Assembly: GCF_018555385.1 (NCBI RefSeq)
Contig: NZ_JAFEJS010000006.1
Location: forward strand, 85,415 to 149,414
Source of the DNA: Bifidobacterium santillanense
GTDB lineage: Bacteria > Actinomycetota > Actinomycetes > Actinomycetales > Bifidobacteriaceae
DNA: 64,000 bases
Reading direction: 5' to 3'
Below are positions 28,298 to 36,627 of the stretch, in pieces. The notes below the pieces were generated by a model. That model did no database searches. It worked only from the letters and a program-made list of their open reading frames with translations, and was not told where the DNA came from. Position 1 is the stretch's first letter; each line of letters begins with the position of its first letter. Position numbers and translations under genes: made by a program.

Positions 28298-29506
28298 TCA
28301 GTCGTTGAGCGTGTAGACCTCGTCGGCCCTCTTGGCGACCTCGTCGGAGGCGGTCACGATGATGACCGCGCGCTTGGGGTCGCGGGCGTGCGCGATCGAG
28401 ACGATCAGATCGAGGATCGACCTGGCGTCGGACGCCTCGAGGCCCTTGGTCGGCTCGTCGAGGATCAGCGTGTCCGATTCGCAGCTGATCGCACGGGCGA
28501 TCGCCACGCGACGCTGCTCGACCAGCGGCAGATCCTTCACCTTCCTGCCGCTCGTCGCCTCGCCGAATCCGACCTTCGCGAGGAACTCGCGAGCCGCGAT
28601 CGGCTTGGGCTTGAGGTACGTGCGACCGGACGCGTTCATCGCGTACAGCACGTTCGATTCGGCGTCGAGATCGCCGCGCACGGCGAACCGCTGCGGCACG
28701 ATGCCCAGACGGTGGCCGCGCAGCTCGTTGATCTCGAGCTCGATCAGGTTCGAGCTCTTCGTCATCGCGGAACCGGAGGTGGGCGCCTGGAAGCCGCCGA
28801 GCACCGCCATCATCGTGACGCGCTCCTCGGGGTCCTGATCGTCGGGCTGCACGCGCACCGCGTACAGCGAACCCGCGTAGAACGCCATCGACGTGTTGTC
28901 GAGTACGTGGCGGCCGCTCCTGCGGTTCGTGGTCGTCGCGTGGTTGAGTGAGAAGTTCGGGTAGGACTTGAGCAGCACGCGGTCCGCGACCTGTTCGTCG
29001 ACCTCGGTGTCGGGGCGCGCCTGGGCATGGCGCAGCTCGTTCGGGTCGCCGTGTCCGCCGGACGCCATCGCGTCGCCGGCCAGCGCGATCGTCTCGTTGA
29101 CGCGGCGCGCGTTCGCCTCGGTCGCGGCCGAATTGGTCTCGTCCGGCACGACGGTCTCGTCGTCCGCGTCCGTATCGGCGTCCGATCCTGCGGAATCGGA
29201 CGTTTCCGGGCCCGAAACGGCCTCCGTTTCGTCCGATTCCGCAGGATCGGACGGCAGGAGATCGTCCGGCTCGTCGTCGAAGGTGAAGCTGAACGAGACT
29301 TCGGGGGTGTCCGTCCCGTCCTCGTCCTCAGGCTCAGTGCCTTCGACGGTTTCGGTCTTGGTCTCGTCAGTCGGGTTCGTCGCGTCGGCGGCCCGACCGT
29401 CGCGATCGGCGCCCTCTCGGGCCGCGGTCTTCTTGTCCAGTTCCTCGTCGGTCATCTCGTGCTCCACATCCTTGGTGCCATCGGTCTTCGCGGACTTCGC
29501 GCTCAT
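28298..29506 (-). CDS. Degenerate ABC ATPase-like protein with acidic N-terminal extension
   Basis: The C-terminal 220 residues follow an ABC ATPase: AGSLYAV, VLGGFQAPTSG, RGHRLGIVPQRFAV (Q-loop), RRVAIARAI, then Walker B LILDEPTKGLEASD. Walker A is gone: PDDQDPEERV stands where GPSGSGKTT should be between AGSLYAV and VLGG. The LSGGQ signature is LPLVEQ. ATP hydrolysis is therefore unlikely. The first 150 residues are Asp/Glu/Thr-rich and disordered and include a 51-bp palindromic repeat in frame. The start overlaps the permease stop by ATGA, so it is probably a coupled, perhaps regulatory subunit. Confidence 0.85.
   Translation of the reverse strand: MSAKSAKTDGTKDVEHEMTDEELDKKTAAREGADRDGRAADATNPTDETKTETVEGTEPEDEDGTDTPEVSFSFTFDDEPDDLLPSDPAESDETEAVSGPETSDSAGSDADTDADDETVVPDETNSAATEANARRVNETIALAGDAMASGGHGDPNELRHAQARPDTEVDEQVADRVLLKSYPNFSLNHATTTNRRSGRHVLDNTSMAFYAGSLYAVRVQPDDQDPEERVTMMAVLGGFQAPTSGSAMTKSSNLIELEINELRGHRLGIVPQRFAVRGDLDAESNVLYAMNASGRTYLKPKPIAAREFLAKVGFGEATSGRKVKDLPLVEQRRVAIARAISCESDTLILDEPTKGLEASDARSILDLIVSIAHARDPKRAVIIVTASDEVAKRADEVYTLND
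29179..29253. repeat. 51-bp palindromic repeat inside a coding region
   Basis: Two 24-bp palindromes, CGTCCGATCCTGCGG.. (29179-29202) and CGTCCGATTCCGCAGG.. (29230-29253), begin 51 bases apart within the ABC-like gene. They match the intergenic family at 6.6 and 32.8 kb, including part of the spacer (GACGTTTCCGG). Because 51 is 17 codons, the frame is kept; they encode DPAESDE and SDSAGSD at about residues 85-110. Confidence 0.85.
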
Positions 29507-30876
29507 GCGTCCACCTCCGTCGGGTTCTTCGCGGTCGATTCGACGCCGTCGTACGTCACCGGCGCGAACAGCCTTGCGTAGCTGAAGGTCGCGGCCTTGA
29601 GCATCGCGACGATCGCGAGCGCGACGACCAGTCCCAGCGCATCCCAGATCAACGTCCACGTGATGTCCGACGTGACGGGCGTGGCGTGACCGCCGGCCAG
29701 CGCCGCGCCGATCGCCTTCGCGCCGAATCCGCCGGCCGCCAGGCCGATCGCGGCCGGGACCACGGTGAGGATGAACGTCTCGACCATGAACTGCCAGCCG
29801 AGGCGGCCCTTGGTCACGCCGGAGACGAACGCCATGCCGATCTCGTCGTCGCGGCCGAACCACGTGCGTGCGATGGTGAGCGCGAGCAGCACGACGACGC
29901 CGCCGATCGCCAGGACCCGCAGGGCCGGGCGGACCTTCTCCGCCAGGGAGCCGAGCGGCTCGATCGAGGCCTTGTACGCGTCGAGCGACGGCGACGTGAT
30001 CTCGTAGCCGGCCGGCAGCTTGGCCTTCTTGGCGAGCTTGACGAACTTGTTGTAGGTCTTGACGTCGGTGAAGTCGAAGATCACGTTGAGGTCCGGCACG
30101 GACCACGTGTTCGCCTTCGGGCTGTCGGGATCGAGGCCGAACGTGTAGGCGGTCGCGTAGGCCGTGTAGATCACGTTCTCGCGGTTCTCCTTGGCGAGCT
30201 TCGCACTCGACGAATCGGCGGAGCCGGAAGCCGAGTCGTCGTACTCGTAGATGCCGCGCACCTTGAACTCGTACGTCTTCTTCGAGTCGGTCGGGTCGCC
30301 GACCTTGAACGTGTCGCCGACCTTGAGGCCGTTCTTGTCGGCCACGGACTTGGAGATCAGCGCGCCGGTGGCCTTGGTGCTCGTGAAGACGAGACCCTTG
30401 CCGTCGACCAGATGGTACGTGCCGTAGTCGTTGGCCTTGGCGGCCTTCGCGTCGTAGAAGCTGCGCAGCTGGAACTCGCCGCCGGTCTTGTCGGCGGATT
30501 CGTCGGACGATCCGGGGATCGCCTTGATCGAATCGCTCTGACGCACGGGCAGCGTCTCGGTGAAGGAGTACGTGAACGACACGCTCTTCTCCTGCGCGGC
30601 GATCGCGTACGGGTTGTAGTCGGTGAACTTCAGGTACTTCGACGTGGTCGACTTTGCGTCGTCGCCCTTCATCGCGGCGGCGGTCTTGGCGGTCGGGCGC
30701 AGCACCGCGTTCGGGGTCTGCGCGTCGTAGTCGGCGCCGTGCGCGTCGGCATTCTCCTGCAGGATCGCCAGCGATGCGATCGTGCCGAACGAGACGAGGA
30801 GCGCGACCAGCACGGTCAGCGCTGAGGTCGCCCAGCGGCGCGTCACGGCGCGCCAGGCGTTGGTGAGAACGAACAT
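29503..30876 (-). CDS. FtsX/MacB-type ABC permease
   Basis: Membrane subunit of a MacB/LolCDE-like system. An N-terminal transmembrane helix (about residues 18-38) is followed by a large extracytoplasmic domain rich in Lys/Asp/Ser, and three C-terminal helices form the FtsX fold (residues about 325-440). Length 457 residues. GGAGAAG precedes the ATG. Its only ATPase partner is the overlapping gene that lacks Walker A, so either another ATPase serves it or the pair no longer pumps. Confidence 0.88.
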   Translation of the reverse strand: MFVLTNAWRAVTRRWATSALTVLVALLVSFGTIASLAILQENADAHGADYDAQTPNAVLRPTAKTAAAMKGDDAKSTTSKYLKFTDYNPYAIAAQEKSVSFTYSFTETLPVRQSDSIKAIPGSSDESADKTGGEFQLRSFYDAKAAKANDYGTYHLVDGKGLVFTSTKATGALISKSVADKNGLKVGDTFKVGDPTDSKKTYEFKVRGIYEYDDSASGSADSSSAKLAKENRENVIYTAYATAYTFGLDPDSPKANTWSVPDLNVIFDFTDVKTYNKFVKLAKKAKLPAGYEITSPSLDAYKASIEPLGSLAEKVRPALRVLAIGGVVVLLALTIARTWFGRDDEIGMAFVSGVTKGRLGWQFMVETFILTVVPAAIGLAAGGFGAKAIGAALAGGHATPVTSDITWTLIWDALGLVVALAIVAMLKAATFSYARLFAPVTYDGVESTAKNPTEVDA

Positions 30877-31109
30877 GCGCTTACTTCTCCAGTTCTCTGT
30901 CTGTCATTTGCTCTTCAACAGTAAGACAGTATGTCGGCTTTCGTGTGCGTTGTCTTGCCCGTTCCTGAAAGCCGACTGGGAATACCCGGCGAATACCCGG
31001 CGAACCGTCGGCGCGGCCGTCCGGTTGCCCGGCTCCCGGTCTCGGCCCGCGGAAATACAATGGGAGTGACTGAACCGTCTGGGAGAGAGCACAAGGGAAA
31101 GGAACGGTC

Positions 31110-32762
31110 ATGTTGAATCCGTATGTGCGTCCGGGCATCGACGACAGGCCCGATTACGACAAGGCCCTGAGTCCCGAGGACAAGAGCGCCGTCTCGCGTC
31201 TGGCGGCGGACCCGCACCGATTGCCGCCCGAGGCGTCGGCCGACCAGCCGGGCGCCCAGGCCGCGCGTCTCGCCGCCGACGGCACCGCGTCCGTGGCCGC
31301 CGCCGCAGCGGTCGACGCGGCCGTGCCCGACTACGCGTCGTCCTTCCTCGACATGCGCGACCCGATGGTCTCCGCCGACGGCCAGCGTCCCTCGGCGATC
31401 GACGTGAGCCGCCTCAAGTGGGGCTTCGCCGTCGGCGCGGCACTCACCACCGCGCCGTGGATCGCGCTCAACATGGTCGCGATCCCGAATCAGATCGCGC
31501 TCGCGGCCGGCGTCAAGACGGGGGTCGCGTTCGGATGGGGCGATGCCAGGGGCGGGCTGGGCGCCGTCGGTGCGGCCTCCACACCCCTCGGACTGGCCGT
31601 CGCGCTCGCCGTGGTCGTCGCGTTGGGCGCGATCGCCTCGATGTTCCTCACGCCGCTGGTCTCCGCGCTCTCCGACCGCACGCGCGTGCCGATCGGCCGC
31701 CGCACCCCGTACCTCGTCGGCGGCGGCGTGCTGAGCGCCCTGATCGCGCTCGCGCTGGGCTCGGTCGTCAACGTGATCGGCATCGCGGTGTTCTGGATCG
31801 CCCTGCAGTTCGCGTACGCGATGCTCGTCGCGCCCCTGTCCGCGGCGCTCTCCGAACGCGTGCCGGACAAGTTCCGCGACGTGATCGAACGCTGGCATGC
31901 GGTCGGCGTGCTCGCCGGACAGGCGGCCGGCGGCGTGATCGGCGGCCTGTCGATCGCGTTCGGTGCATTCGACCCGTTCCTGTGCGCGGCCGTGCTGTTC
32001 GCGCTCTCCGGCGTCGCGACCGTGCTCGTCTGGCCGCGCGAGCCCTCCAGCGTCGAGCAGCCGCACGTGCGCTTCGACTGGGGCTCGGTGTTCGCGACGT
32101 TCAGGTCCCTGCCCCGCGACGACGGACACAAGCCGTTCCGCCGCCTGTTCTGGTCGCGCACGTTCATGACCGCGGCCGTCGGCATGACCGCCGCCTACCT
32201 GTGGTACGTCGTGCGGTTCTCGGTCTACGGCACCTCCCCGGTGTTCACCTCCGCGCCGCTCACCCTGCCCGCCGGCGTGCTGATCGCGATGCTCGCGCTC
32301 GCCTCGTTCGCCGGCGCCCTGCTCGCCTCCTACTCCGCCGGCGCCATCACCGACAAGCTCGAGGAGGGCTTCGGCCCGTGGTGGCGCGGTTCGCGCGCCG
32401 CCGTGATCAGCACCTGCGTGCTCTACATGATCGGCCTGCTCGCGGGCCTTGCGATCGTGTCCGTCGGGGGCGAGCGCAGCCTCATGATCTTCTCGTTCAT
32501 CGCCGGATTCGCATCCGGCCTGTACGACGTGCTCGTCCAGCCGATGGTCGTCGACGCGCTGCCCGATCCGCGCGCCGCCGGTCGCGACCTCGGCGTGTAT
32601 GCGCTCGCCAAGCCCCTGGGCCTCACGATCGGTGTGGCCGCCGGCGCCGGAGCGATCGCGCTCGCGGGCGGCATCGTGGATTCCGCACCGCTGGTCTTCG
32701 TGGGGATCTTCCCGGCCGCCATCGTCTGCGTCGCGCTCGCCGCCCTCTTCCTGCGGAAGTAG
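31110..32762 (+). CDS. MFS transporter, sugar-type (paralogue of the 34.7-kb gene)
   Basis: Twelve-helix secondary transporter of 550 residues with a hydrophilic N-terminal extension of about 95 residues. The segment VSADGQRPSAIDVSRLKWGF before helix 1 is closely similar to VSADGHRPTTTEVVRLGVGF in the MFS gene beyond the LacI regulator. The SDRTRVPIGRRTPYLVGGG loop between helices 2 and 3 is like that of sucrose/maltose-type (SLC45-like) and GPH carriers. The nearby lacI gene suggests a sugar substrate; which one is not shown. GGAAAGGAAC precedes the start. Confidence 0.87.
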   Translation: MLNPYVRPGIDDRPDYDKALSPEDKSAVSRLAADPHRLPPEASADQPGAQAARLAADGTASVAAAAAVDAAVPDYASSFLDMRDPMVSADGQRPSAIDVSRLKWGFAVGAALTTAPWIALNMVAIPNQIALAAGVKTGVAFGWGDARGGLGAVGAASTPLGLAVALAVVVALGAIASMFLTPLVSALSDRTRVPIGRRTPYLVGGGVLSALIALALGSVVNVIGIAVFWIALQFAYAMLVAPLSAALSERVPDKFRDVIERWHAVGVLAGQAAGGVIGGLSIAFGAFDPFLCAAVLFALSGVATVLVWPREPSSVEQPHVRFDWGSVFATFRSLPRDDGHKPFRRLFWSRTFMTAAVGMTAAYLWYVVRFSVYGTSPVFTSAPLTLPAGVLIAMLALASFAGALLASYSAGAITDKLEEGFGPWWRGSRAAVISTCVLYMIGLLAGLAIVSVGGERSLMIFSFIAGFASGLYDVLVQPMVVDALPDPRAAGRDLGVYALAKPLGLTIGVAAGAGAIALAGGIVDSAPLVFVGIFPAAIVCVALAALFLRK

Positions 32763-32784
32763 CCCGCCTCCGGACCGGTTTCGC

Positions 32785-32960
32785 GCCCGATCCTATAGAA
32801 ACGGACGGATTGCGGCGTCCGTGAGTCCGATTCGCGCCCGATCCTATAGGATCGGGCGTTTCGCGTTGCTCGGAGGCCCGTTTTGCGTCCGATTCTATAG
32901 GATCTGGCGCTACGCGGCGGGTGCGTCCTCTGCTCCCGGTCCGATTCTGTAGAATCGGAC
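32785..32960. repeat. Four-copy 51/52-bp palindromic tandem repeat
   Basis: Palindromes of 22 bp with a CTATAG or CTGTAG centre begin at 32785, 32836, 32887 and 32939 (51, 51 and 52 apart). The copy at 32836-32857 (GCCCGATCC..GGATCGGGC) and that at 32939-32960 (GTCCGATTC..GAATCGGAC) are essentially perfect; the others have mismatches in one arm. The array fills the gap between the MFS gene and lacI, and the last copy ends 92 bases before the lacI start. Confidence 0.88.
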
Positions 32961-33052
32961 GTTGTGCAATGCCGGAACCCGACGAGGCGACATGGGTTTT
33001 CCGGCTCGACGAGCGGCCGGGACACGGCGGAGACGGAAAGGCGGTTGGAATC

Positions 33053-34177
33053 ATGGTCGGAATGCGCGATGTGGCCAAGAAGGCGGGCGTCTCGCTGAGC
33101 ACGGTGTCGCTCGTGGTGAACGGCACCGGCTACGTGTCGGACGACATGCGCTCCAAGGTGCAGGCGGCGATGAAGTCGCTCGACTACATCCCCAACGAGC
33201 TCGCCCGCAACCTCGCGCACAACCGCACCAACATGATCGGCGTGATCGTGCCGACGATCCGCCACCCGTTCTTCGCGACCCTCACCGCCGCCCTGCAGCG
33301 CGAGTTCTCCGCGCGCGGCCTGCGCACGATGCTGTGCTCGACCGCCGACTCCGACAAGGGCGAGGCCGACTACGTCGACATGCTCCAACGGCACATGATG
33401 GACGGCATCGTCATGGCCGCGCACACCGCGCACCCGTCCGGCTACTGGACCTCGATCGGTCGTCCGGTCGTCGCGTTCGACCGGTATCTCGGCCCGGGCA
33501 TCCCCTCGATCGGCTCCGACCACGAGCAGGGAGGGCGACTCGTCGCGCGCACGCTGATCGACGCCGGCGCGCACCACGTGGTCATGGTCGGCGGTCCGCG
33601 CTCGCAGTTCCACGACCTCGATTCGGGGGCGGTCTTCAGGTCCGGCGACCTCGCCGAGGCGGGCGTCACCACCTTCCCGACGATCCGTTACTACCTGACC
33701 CTCGAGCACGAGCTCAACGAGGCCGGTATCGCCTACGACTACGTGGAGGCCGGCGAGGTCGCCGACTTCCAAGGCTATTCGGACACGATGCACGACGTGT
33801 TCGAACGGTTCGACGACGTCGACGCGGTCGTCAGCTCCGACATCGGCGCCTCCCAGTGCGTGCAGGAGATCCTGCGCCGCGGCCTGCGCCCGGGGGCGGA
33901 CGTGCAGGTCGTCGCCTACGACGGCACCTATCTGGCCGATACCGCCGGAGTGCGGCTCACCGCGGTCTGTCAGGACTTCGACGCGCTCGCGGCCGCGGTG
34001 GCGTCCCGTATGAACGCCCTCATCGAGGGGGAGGAGTCCAGCTCCTCGACGACCGACCTCAATCCTCCGGTCTCCGGCGGCGCCGGCGACGCGTTCCCCG
34101 ACGGCGACGGGCGTCTGCCCGGTTCGGCCGCCGAACTCATCCCCCTGACCCTGCGCAAGGCCGAATCCACGCGCTGA
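33053..34177 (+). CDS. LacI-family transcriptional regulator
   Basis: Sugar-responsive repressor. The helix-turn-helix is at the N-terminus (MRDVAKKAGVSLSTVSLVVNG, about residues 4-24), then the hinge (PNELARNLAHNRTNMIGVIVP) and a periplasmic-binding-protein-like effector domain. Length is 374 residues, with a C-terminal tail of about 40 residues longer than usual. It lies between two paralogous sugar-type MFS genes. The twin palindromes at 34.5 kb with a central CG are the obvious operators. The effector is unknown. Confidence 0.93.
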   Translation: MVGMRDVAKKAGVSLSTVSLVVNGTGYVSDDMRSKVQAAMKSLDYIPNELARNLAHNRTNMIGVIVPTIRHPFFATLTAALQREFSARGLRTMLCSTADSDKGEADYVDMLQRHMMDGIVMAAHTAHPSGYWTSIGRPVVAFDRYLGPGIPSIGSDHEQGGRLVARTLIDAGAHHVVMVGGPRSQFHDLDSGAVFRSGDLAEAGVTTFPTIRYYLTLEHELNEAGIAYDYVEAGEVADFQGYSDTMHDVFERFDDVDAVVSSDIGASQCVQEILRRGLRPGADVQVVAYDGTYLADTAGVRLTAVCQDFDALAAAVASRMNALIEGEESSSSTTDLNPPVSGGAGDAFPDGDGRLPGSAAELIPLTLRKAESTR

Positions 34178-34377
34178 AGGGGATGACGGTGCGTAGGCGT
34201 ATGTGGAATGTACGTGCCGACGGTCACCGACCCCGGTTCCTCCTCGTCCCCGTCCGTTCTTCCGGTATCCGTGCGTAGGCGTACGCCCGACCGGAAACCC
34301 GACGAAAATATCCGGAGGGACGTACGCTTGCGGGTTTCCTCGCCGCTGTCGCGGGTTGGGCGGGGCTGCGGACGGTC

Positions 34378-34512
34378 TGCCGGACTGTTTGCTTGACGGC
34401 TCGATCTGCAATTACGGTCCGGCCGTTGGCCGGGCTCATCGTTTCCTCGCGGCTGTCGCCGCTCGGCCGAGCCTACAAACAGCCCACTGGGCTGTTTGCT
34501 TCACGGCTCGGC
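34378..34512. repeat. Copy of the dispersed hairpin element
   Basis: Contains GGACTGTTTGCTTGACGGCTC, TGCAATTACGG, CGGGCTCATCGTTTCCTC and CGGCTGTCGCCGCTCGGCC, then the variable hairpin AAACAGCCC/GGGCTGTTT (34478-34498) and GCTTCACGGCTCGG. The order matches the 26.5-26.8 kb copies. It ends four bases before the first LacI-type operator. Confidence 0.8.
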
Positions 34513-34515
34513 GTG

Positions 34516-34560
34516 TCGAACCGGTTCGAGTTTGACGGAATCGAACCGGTTCGATATACT
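34516..34560 (+). promoter_or_regulatory. Sigma-70 promoter with twin LacI-type operators
   Basis: TCGAACCGGTTCGA, a perfect 14-bp palindrome, occurs at 34516-34529 and 34541-34554. Between and around them is a textbook promoter: TTGACG (34532-34537), 17-base spacer, TATACT (34555-34560). The second operator lies wholly in the spacer and the first just upstream of the -35. A central CG is typical of LacI-family operators, and the adjacent lacI gene is the likely source of the repressor. Confidence 0.88.
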
Positions 34561-34682
34561 GAAAGCGCAACGCACACAACGGAACAGAGTTCGGTTCCGG
34601 ATCCGGCAGCTACGAAAGCAGTCGCCACCGCAGCGCACCCAACAACAACCAACGCATGCCGTTTATCAAAAAGGGGATAATC

Positions 34683-36017
34683 ATGGCAGATGCAATCAGC
34701 GCGCAAGCGCACGACCCGGCGGTCTCCGCCGACGGTCACCGTCCGACCACAACGGAAGTAGTCCGCCTCGGCGTCGGCTTCACCATCTCCGCAGTCGCCT
34801 GCGCCATCCCGTGGGTGGCCCTGAGCTCCATCATCCTGCCGGCCGTGCTCGAGGGCATCGACCCGGCCTCCAAGGAGTCGATGCTCGGCATCATCAACGC
34901 CGCCGGCTCGATCGTCGCCCTGTTCGCGAACATCATCTTCGGCACCTTCTCCGACCTGACCCGCTCCCGCTTCGGCAAGCGCAGCCCGTGGATCGTCGTC
35001 GGCGGCATCGTCACCGGCCTGTCGATCGGCGCGATCGCGTTCGTCAACACCCACGCCATGATCGTCCTGCTGTGGTGCTGCGCCCAGCTCGGCTACAACA
35101 TCATGCTCGCCCCGTACGTCGCCACGATGTCCGACCGCGTGCCCGACAAGTTCCGCGGCACCGTCTCCGGCTTCTACGGCGCCGGCATCGCCGTCGGCCA
35201 GACGCTCGGCTCCTTCGTCGGCGCCCAGCTGCTCAAGAACGGCACCTCCGGCATCTTCGCCGGCTGGATGATGGGCCTGGTCATCTTCGGCCTGTGCGGC
35301 ATCGTCGTCGTCGCCATCTGGCCGCGCGAGAAGTCCAACGTGGACGAGCCGCGCGAGGAGATCAACGCCAGGAGCGTGCTGCTGCGCTTCCGTCCGCCGA
35401 AGAACGCCCCCGACTTCTACTACGCGCTCGCCGGCCGCACGATGATGATGGGCGGCTACTGGATGATCAACACCTACCAGCTGTTCATCGCCCAGGACTA
35501 CGTCTTCGCCGGCGATCCGGACGCCAAGCTCAAGGCCGCGTCCGTCATCGCCACGATGTCCGTCATCACGCTCGTCGTCTCCCTGATCGCCGCCGTCGCC
35601 GCCGGCCCGCTCACCGACAAGATCGGCATGAGGAAGCTCCCGGTCGCGCTCGCCAGCTGCCTGTTCGCCGTCGGCGCGCTGATGCCGCTGCTGTTCCGCT
35701 CCGAGATGGGCATGTTCCTGTTCGCCGGCATCGCCGGCCTCGGCTACGGCACCTACAACGCGATCGACCAGGCCCTGAACGTCTCCGTCCTGCCGAACCC
35801 GGACGAGGCCGGCAAGGACCTTGGCATCCTCAACCTCGCGAACACGCTGTCCACCGTCATCGGCTCGCTGATGACCTCCGTGCTCGTCGTGATCGTCAAG
35901 TCCGTGCTCGGCGTCACCCAGACCCCGCCGGTCGCCTACTCGGTGGTGTTCATCGTCGCGATCGTCATCGTCCTGATCGCCGCCTGGCTCATCATGCGCA
36001 TCAAGAACGTGAAGTGA
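34683..36017 (+). CDS. MFS sugar-type transporter under LacI control
   Basis: Twelve-helix MFS carrier of 444 residues from MADAISAQAHD, the ATG with AAGGGG at proper spacing; an ATG nine codons earlier is possible. SDLTRSRFGKRSPWIVVGG between helices 2 and 3 and APYVATMSDRVPDKFRGTVSG are GPH/sucrose-carrier-like. It is a paralogue of the 31.1-kb gene. The promoter has two operators, so expression should be inducible by the sugar sensed by the LacI protein. No glycosidase lies in the window. Confidence 0.88.
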   Translation: MADAISAQAHDPAVSADGHRPTTTEVVRLGVGFTISAVACAIPWVALSSIILPAVLEGIDPASKESMLGIINAAGSIVALFANIIFGTFSDLTRSRFGKRSPWIVVGGIVTGLSIGAIAFVNTHAMIVLLWCCAQLGYNIMLAPYVATMSDRVPDKFRGTVSGFYGAGIAVGQTLGSFVGAQLLKNGTSGIFAGWMMGLVIFGLCGIVVVAIWPREKSNVDEPREEINARSVLLRFRPPKNAPDFYYALAGRTMMMGGYWMINTYQLFIAQDYVFAGDPDAKLKAASVIATMSVITLVVSLIAAVAAGPLTDKIGMRKLPVALASCLFAVGALMPLLFRSEMGMFLFAGIAGLGYGTYNAIDQALNVSVLPNPDEAGKDLGILNLANTLSTVIGSLMTSVLVVIVKSVLGVTQTPPVAYSVVFIVAIVIVLIAAWLIMRIKNVK

Positions 36018-36041
36018 TCGTTCCGCGCTGATTCAGCTTTT

Positions 36042-36113
36042 CGGAGCGGGCCGTTCCCTCCCGCTCCGGAGCCTTCCACGTGAAGTCCCATCGGCCACGG
36101 CCGGCGGGACTTT
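36042..36113 (+). terminator. Two hairpins after the MFS gene
   Basis: CGGAGCGGG (36042-36050) pairs with CCCGCTCCG (36060-36068), and AAGTCCC (36083-36089) pairs with GGGACTT (36106-36112) followed by a short T-run. The second is the better terminator candidate. The rest of the gap to 36333 holds a GTTCACATAGTGAAC palindrome (about 36209) and presumably the leader promoter. Confidence 0.5.
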
Positions 36114-36333
36114 GTCGTATGTGTGCGAACGCATGCGGAGGACGAAGCCGGGCGGTGCGGGGCGCACGGTTACGCGCCGATGACGCGAAATCGCACGAAC
36201 GGTAAAACTGTTCACATAGTGAACCCCTGCTGGTTTGCGTGGATACGCGAGCCTATCTTCTGTGACCAGATCGAGCGGAACGCCAAGACAAACCGCTCGG
36301 CAACAACTTCGAGAACGAAAGGAGGTCGCCGCG

Positions 36334-36441
36334 ATGACTGGATACACTGCCCGCAACACCGTTAACGAATCCGCACTGACCGTCGTTAACGTCGCTCTGC
36401 TGTCCGCACGAATTATTATTCCGTCTTCGCTGGCGGCCTGA
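36334..36441 (+). CDS. Branched-chain amino acid leader peptide (35 residues)
   Basis: A strong AAAGGAGG precedes ATG 36334. The 35-residue peptide is packed with valine, leucine and isoleucine: the middle reads ALTVVNVALLSARIII, with three consecutive Ile codons (ATT ATT ATT, rare AT-rich codons here). Such peptides control attenuation of ilv/leu operons: stalling on the Val/Leu/Ile codons signals shortage. The coding region ends inside the first stem of a clear attenuator. The downstream gene is an MHS-type transporter and not ilvB. Confidence 0.85.
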   Translation: MTGYTARNTVNESALTVVNVALLSARIIIPSSLAA

Positions 36442-36531
36442 GTTCGGTTCAATACGCTTGAGCCCCGTCAGCGAAGGCAGGGCGACGAGCGAGATCAACG
36501 TTTCAAAGCCCTGCATCGCGCGGGGCTTTTT
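36425..36531 (+). promoter_or_regulatory. Transcription attenuator coupled to the leader peptide
   Basis: Four segments form mutually exclusive stems. Segment 1, CTTCGCTGGCGG (36425-36436, at the end of the leader ORF), pairs with segment 2, CCGTCAGCGAAG (36465-36476). GCAGGGC just after segment 2 (36477-36483) pairs with GCCCTGC (36508-36514). AAAGCCC (36505-36511) pairs with GGGCTTT (36523-36529), which runs into TTTTT and is the terminator. A ribosome stalled on the Ile/Leu/Val codons would free segment 2, form the antiterminator and allow read-through. Confidence 0.8.
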
Positions 36532-36627
36532 CATTGCCCGCCCACAAGGCATCATGGCAGTGAGATCCCAAGCACCCCGGAGAGAAACAGAAAAGCAAGA
36601 ACGATTCGGAAATCAGGAGATTCTCCC

